Below are positions 1-6,200 of a stretch of 7,943 nucleotides of DNA, in pieces. The stretch spans positions 2,318-10,260 of the forward strand of contig PBXT01000093.1 of the NCBI GenBank assembly GCA_002727695.1, given 5' to 3'. The notes below the pieces were generated by a model, which was not told where the DNA came from, searched no databases, and was given only the letters and a program-made list of their open reading frames with translations. The position numbers and the translations under genes were made by a program. Position 1 is the first letter of the stretch, and each line of letters starts with the position of its first letter. The stretch is from Methanobacteriota archaeon (lineage in GTDB: Archaea > Thermoplasmatota > Poseidoniia > Poseidoniales > Poseidoniaceae).

Positions 1-252
1 GGTGACATCACTGGAACCTTCGGTAAGTTCGATTGGAACGCTACTTACAGTAGCTCTAAGGCAAACTGGATGTGTATGAACACCAACGGATTCGTGTACT
101 TCTTCCGTTCTACAAGTTCTAACCCAACTTGTAACGGTGGATACTGGTACATCTACAGTTCATCCTACCGCTGGTCCGGTATCTCCCTCGGTGGAGGATA
201 CTACGCACCACAGGCATCTACTGGAAGTGTACTCTACAAGGTGTCCAATGTT
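1..252 (+). other. Domain: first part of a secreted beta-sandwich (NGF-type module), cut by window start
   Basis: Residues 1-84. The 'MNTNGFVYFF' segment (27-35 region) followed by a Tyr/Trp/Gly-rich stretch and 'TGSVLYKVSNV' (74-84) resembles the first half of the sandwich module found in many secreted proteins, whose core reads FFG..Y....I..NG.L.F and then ...G.VYY... . C25 and C44 form a likely local disulfide. The continuation of this fold seems to come after the Ig-like domain, at residue 216. I do not know the family's formal name, so the homology is a pattern judgement. Confidence 0.45.
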
Positions 253-3200
253 GCACCTGAGCCAGATACTACTGCGCCGATAGTGGACCACTCAGCAATG
301 CGCGATTCTCACTCTAGAGACCGCACATTCACTTTCAGTATCTCTGACGGTGGAGATCCACCATCCGGTGTCAACACCAGTACTGATGCAGGTGTAGGAC
401 CTACTATGTACTACAGAATCACCGATGCAGACGGAACAGTCAACGCTTGGACAAGCGTAGTACTATCTCCATCTGGCACACGTGCTTCCTGTGTAATGGC
501 ATCATGTGACTGGTCTACTACTCTAGAAGATCTAGAGCGTGGCTCTGAAGTAGAATACTACATCACTGTAAAGGATATCAGCACAGCAGCTACTGGTACT
601 AACACAAACACTACCTCTACCAACTCTTTCGAAGTTGGAGATCCAAACAAGATGTTTGTTGTTGAATGGCACGACATGGGATACTCTTCCTCATATGTCT
701 GTACTTACCAAGTAGTCATGTACGATGTAACCAACGAAATCGAATTCAAGTACGACACAGGTTGTGAAGCTACTTACGATTACGCAACAGTTGGATACCA
801 AGACCAAACCCGTTCAAAGGGTGCAACTCTACGTACCGACCTAGGATACATCAACGGTGCTAACCCGCACGCTGTTAACTACAGAATCAGTACTGACAGC
901 AGTGGTCACGCATGGGAATCATTCGACCTTGGTATGACTCCATTGCCTACTTATGACACCGCAATTGCAGGTGCAAGCAATGGTAGACCATACGGATACT
1001 ACTGTGTCTCTTCCTACTACTGGAACAGCTACAAGTCCGGATGTAATGCTAACATCGACATGCCTGATGACTTCGTCTTCGAGTACTTCGGTACCGAATA
1101 CAACGGTTCTGATTCAAAGAACCGTGTTCACATTGGTAGAATGGGTAACATGTACCTGAAGGCTGATGGTTCGACCGCTCTAGAGCGCTCAATCACATCT
1201 TGGTACAGCAACATGCCAAGCCTACCATACTCTAGCAGTTCTTACAGCAAGCCTGGTAACATCGCTCCATGGTGGGGTTACTACTCTAGCTACTACTGCT
1301 ACGACAACACTGCTTACGACTGTTCAGTCCGCACACGTACAATACCATTCGAAGGAAAGGGTACTGATGTCTCAGCGGACATTACACAGCCAACCACATG
1401 GGCAGCGATTGATTCTCCAATCAGAATCAATCCAAGTTCAGCAAGCGGTTACTTGTCAATTGGAGATGACCTGACAATCGAGCCAGGTGTAGTCATTCAA
1501 GTTGCCCCAGGAAAGGGACTGTCCTTCGACGGATCATGCAGTTCCTTCGCCGCTGAAGGTAACTCTACTGACCACATCCTCTTCGAGGGCCAGCAAGGTG
1601 CAACATGGAAGGGTCTAGCGTTCACTGCTGCGTGCAGCACTGGAACAGATGACCGCCACACAATGTCCTATGTCGACTTCGCTAACACGACCGATGCAGC
1701 GATTGCAGCAGGTAGCCGCCATGGCTCCTCTCCATCTAGCAACGCGAATGTTGGTAACTTCACAATGGACCACGTCACCTTCAGCAACGTCGGTACTGCA
1801 TTCAAGCACGGATCTGGACAAGGCACTGTAATGACAATGTCTGATTTCGAGATTAACGATGCATCTGGTGCATGTTTCGACCTAGCAGAAGACTCTGAAG
1901 TAACTCTACGTGATGGTGAAATGACTGACTGTAACTCCGGCGGTAACAGCTGGGGTGGCGCAGTTATCAACTACCCAGGAAGCACATCAGGTTCTCTAAC
2001 TATCGAGAACATGACAATCGAAGATTCGCTAGTCAACTTGATTGACGTCGACTTCGCAAACGTCTGGATTAGCAACCTAACTGCTACCTCCGCAACCGCA
2101 CAAACCGGTAGCGTACTTGGAGCAGCAGGTGCTGGAACCGGCTCAACCCTGTACATCTACAACATGGACGCACCAGATTACGCTGATGCATCCATCGAGT
2201 CTCTAGACTCTATCCAGATGGAAATGGTAGACTGGGGAAGTGCTAGCGTTGCAATCGCACCTGGTGGTACTTCATCAACCGCAGCAGGTCCATCCGGATC
2301 AAGCGCATCTATCGATGACCTGACCGCAGGCGACCTGTCAATGACCAGATTCGCTCCAACACTTGACGACCTAACAATTGGTTCGCTATCCGTTGCGGGT
2401 AACTCACCAAGCAGTGACGGAATCAAGGGTGCAAACTGGGATACTGATGGAATTGCAATTAACGGATGTGGATACAACGTAATTGGAGACACAGTAACAA
2501 CTGACTATGTCTCTGGTTCCTGTTCCAACTCTGCATCACCTAACAACATCGTTCTATCTGATGTTGATGCTACCTACACAGGAACAATGAATGCTATCTA
2601 TGCACGTAACTCTGCGATTACAATCGGTGTAGGAGAAGTCACAATGCCGTCAAACTACGACAAGATGTCCAAGGCTTCCACAAACGGAAGAATTGTACTA
2701 ATCGATGTCTCACAGGTTGACGCATCTGGTACTTCTACAGATTGTGACAGTGCAAGTGACTGTGATGTTTCATCCAGTTCCTCTGGTGCTATCTACTTCG
2801 GTGGATTGGCTACTGTCAAGGTATTCAAGATGCTTCCATCGGGAGTTAAGGAATACAAGGCAGACCACACTGTCCAAGCAACAACTGTTGATGCTGGTTC
2901 CGCACTGTTCACAGTCGGAACACACAAGACTGCAGGAACAAATGGAGAAGCTAGCGTTTGGGTTCTTACCGAGAACGATGCAGGTGACGCATACACTGAC
3001 CACAACCTAGTCGCATTCGGTCCATCTGGACAGAACGAGACCATGGTCACAGACCCATGGTACCCAGGAAGTTTCGGTGTCGGTGACTCAATCGAACTAC
3101 GTCTTGAGCCAGCACCAGTTACTCTGAACGGTACAAACATGGATTGTGCGTACTTGATGACTAACACTGAAGCAATGCTAGGTTACGATGGCTCGGTCGC

Positions 3201-6200
3201 CTCCGGCGGAACCAACACCTTCACATGGGAAGGAAAGGTAACAATGACTGGCGATCTGAACATCGATGATTGTAATATTGTTATGAGAAACGTGTTCAAG
3301 GTGTCTTCTGATGCTACCAACAATCCTAAGTTGACTATCTCAAACGGTGGTTCTCTAACTCTAGAGGCAATCTCTACATCAACTGGTACTTTGAAGGCAT
3401 CTTCCAGCACATACCCACTTGACTTGGATATCGATGGAGGAGCTCTAATCCTTGATGGAGGAAGCATCTACGATGTCGATGGCGGTATCAACCTAGATTC
3501 CGGTACAATGACAGTTGGAAACTCTGCAACAATCTACGGTGCAGCAAACGCTGCTGCTACTGAAGCGACACTGTTCGTTAACGGTGGTACTCTAGATTGG
3601 GATGACTCAACAATCCAGAACTCTGGACAAACCGGTATTGGAATTATGTTCGAGTCAACCGGTGCAGCTGTAGACAACATCGTTGTCAAGAATGCTGCAG
3701 TTGGTATGTACTCCTACAACGCTGCACCTACAATCAATGGATTCACATTGACTGACAACGACGTCGGTGTAGATGTATACGGTGGTATGAGCCTGCCAAC
3801 TATCTACAGAAGCACACTGCTATCTGGACAGAGCGGCTGGCAAACCTATGCAGTTGACTTGTCAACCTTCCTAGGTCAAGGAGATTACGTCCAACTTGGA
3901 TACAACTCTGTTTATGGTGGAGGTAACGCACACCCAACATACAACTGGGCTACTTCCAAGTACTACATGATCACCGACAGAATCAATGTCGAGTTAACTG
4001 ACAACACAGGTAGCTCTTGGAACATCACAAGTACTGCTATGGACGGATACTATGACGGTTCAAGCGGTGGAGCATCTGGTGTTCCATCACACCACTGTAA
4101 CGCATACGGTGCAAGTTACAACCCTAACTACTACCCGTATAACTTCGGTACCAAGCCTACTGGCTGGGCCTGGGAATCTTACGAGGAATCAAGCAATGAT
4201 GCATACCCAATTCACTATTGGGGTTACTACAGCCCATCATGGCAGTGGGGTAACTACGCACCTCCTGAAGGATTGTCTGGTTACTACAACATCTGTCTTG
4301 ATTACGCATACAGTTACAGAGCCTCTCCAGGTGACGCTTCTCGTCTAACTATGCCTGTAGTCGATCTGTCTGGATTGAGCAACGTTACTGGAATGAAGAT
4401 GTACATCGATGTATTCCACAACCGTGCTGACAACTACCAAGACAGAATCGAAATCGTTGCAAGAACCGGTAGCGACCCATCTGACCTAGGAGAATACATC
4501 AGAGAATCTGGTATTCCTTCCTTCGACAGTGGTACTATCACTGGCGCAGATAACGGTGTTGAAATCGGTGGAAACTACGCAGCAGCGTCATTCAATGACG
4601 TAACTGTTAGTTCACCGAACAGCGCAGGTTTCGCAGTAGTGGGATCAACTTCCACATCAGTTACTGACTTGACCGTTACAGGTGGTCAATACGGTATACT
4701 AGCGGCTGCAGGAGCATCAGGACTGTCCGACTTCGAAAATGTCGATATCTCTGGAACTTCTTCTGCTGGTGTTTACTACGTTAAGGACCTAAGAGGAGAA
4801 CTGTCTGGTTCAATCGCAGGTTCATCTGGCGCAGGTATCAAGTTCGGTTCAGCGACATCTAACGATATCACTTGGAACGGCTTGACACTGGGTACAAACG
4901 CAATTGGTGTCGATACTGCAGGTAAAGGAACTCTTACCTTCATCGACAGCAATTTCGGAAACACCAAGGACGCTGTAATTTCCGGTACTGCAACAATTGA
5001 CTTCGTTGAGGGAGATGTTGACGCAACTACTGTACAAGTTACTGGTTCTGGTGTATTCAACAGAATGCGTCAATTAGATGTCACACTAACTGCTGATTCA
5101 AACCCGGTTGTTGGTGCTAACGTCATTCTAAAGAACGGAGATGGTGAAGCTACTGGATCTGCTATAACAGACTCCAATGGAGATGCAGCAGACATGACCT
5201 TCAAGACTCAAACTGTCGATCTATCTGGTTTCAATCAACTGAGCCTTGCAGGTTACGAAGCAGTTACTGTTGCAAAGGTAGGTAGTTACTACTACAACAG
5301 TGCTAGCGACAACAGTGGAGATTTCAGATACGCAATGGACAGCGTCAGTCTTGCTGATACAGCAGGTAACAGCTACTCCATGGTTCTGACCAACTCAGTT
5401 GATGTACGCATTTGTTACAGTTACAATTCTGCTTCGTTCACATACGTACAGAACTGTCCTGGTGTATCAACATCCAACCCTAATGGAAGAACATATTCCT
5501 CTGGATTGGTTGAGTACGGATATTACGGTGCTGTACCACAGAACTTGGATAACAAGGTTATCATGTTCGATGCAGGATACGTATATGTTGATGGAAACAC
5601 TGACAACTCATGGAACAGTTCAACTGTTCTAGTGACAGGTTCCTACAACTCCCAAGACTCTGCTCAGGTTTGGTCTACTTCACCATACGGTGCTAGACTA
5701 TACTCTCACAACTCCGAGTGGATTTCAACAGCAGTCGACGATAACGGCAACGCTGAAGGAATTAAGATCGGATACAACGGATGGAACGACATTGTGCCAG
5801 ATATCCAGAACTCAACAATTTCTGGATTGGCATCTATCGTTACAACATTCGGTTACAAGAGTACTTGGTGGTGGTCCAACTATGTTTGGGAAGCTGATTT
5901 CTTCAACGTCCAGAACAACACACTAACCCACTTCAGAAACACTGGTAATCAGCAATCAGTATCCAACCAGGATATGTGTCTGAACGTTGGTGGTGCAAAC
6001 ACCACTATCTACAACAACGTGTTGAAGAACTGTGGTGTTGGTGTCTACTTGATTAGAACAGGATTCTACTACGCACACAACCAGTCCTACTGGGGTGCTG
6101 ACGATGCAGTAATCGCTGACAACGAGTTCATCAACTCTGAAACAATCGACATTTGGTTTGGACTGAACTCTTACGCCGATGGTGTAGAGATCAGAAACAA

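Noticed and set aside
2793..3167. 124-codon ORF on the - strand, the longest in any alternative frame
   Set aside because: It lies antisense to the giant frame, its translation has no recognisable domain, and its codon use is unlike the main frame. It is a shadow of the biased codons on the + strand.
4621..4720. Hydrophobic stretch around 'FAVVGS' and 'GILAAAGASG' as a membrane segment
   Set aside because: The runs are short and broken by Thr, Asp and Gly; they are beta-helix rungs, not a membrane helix.
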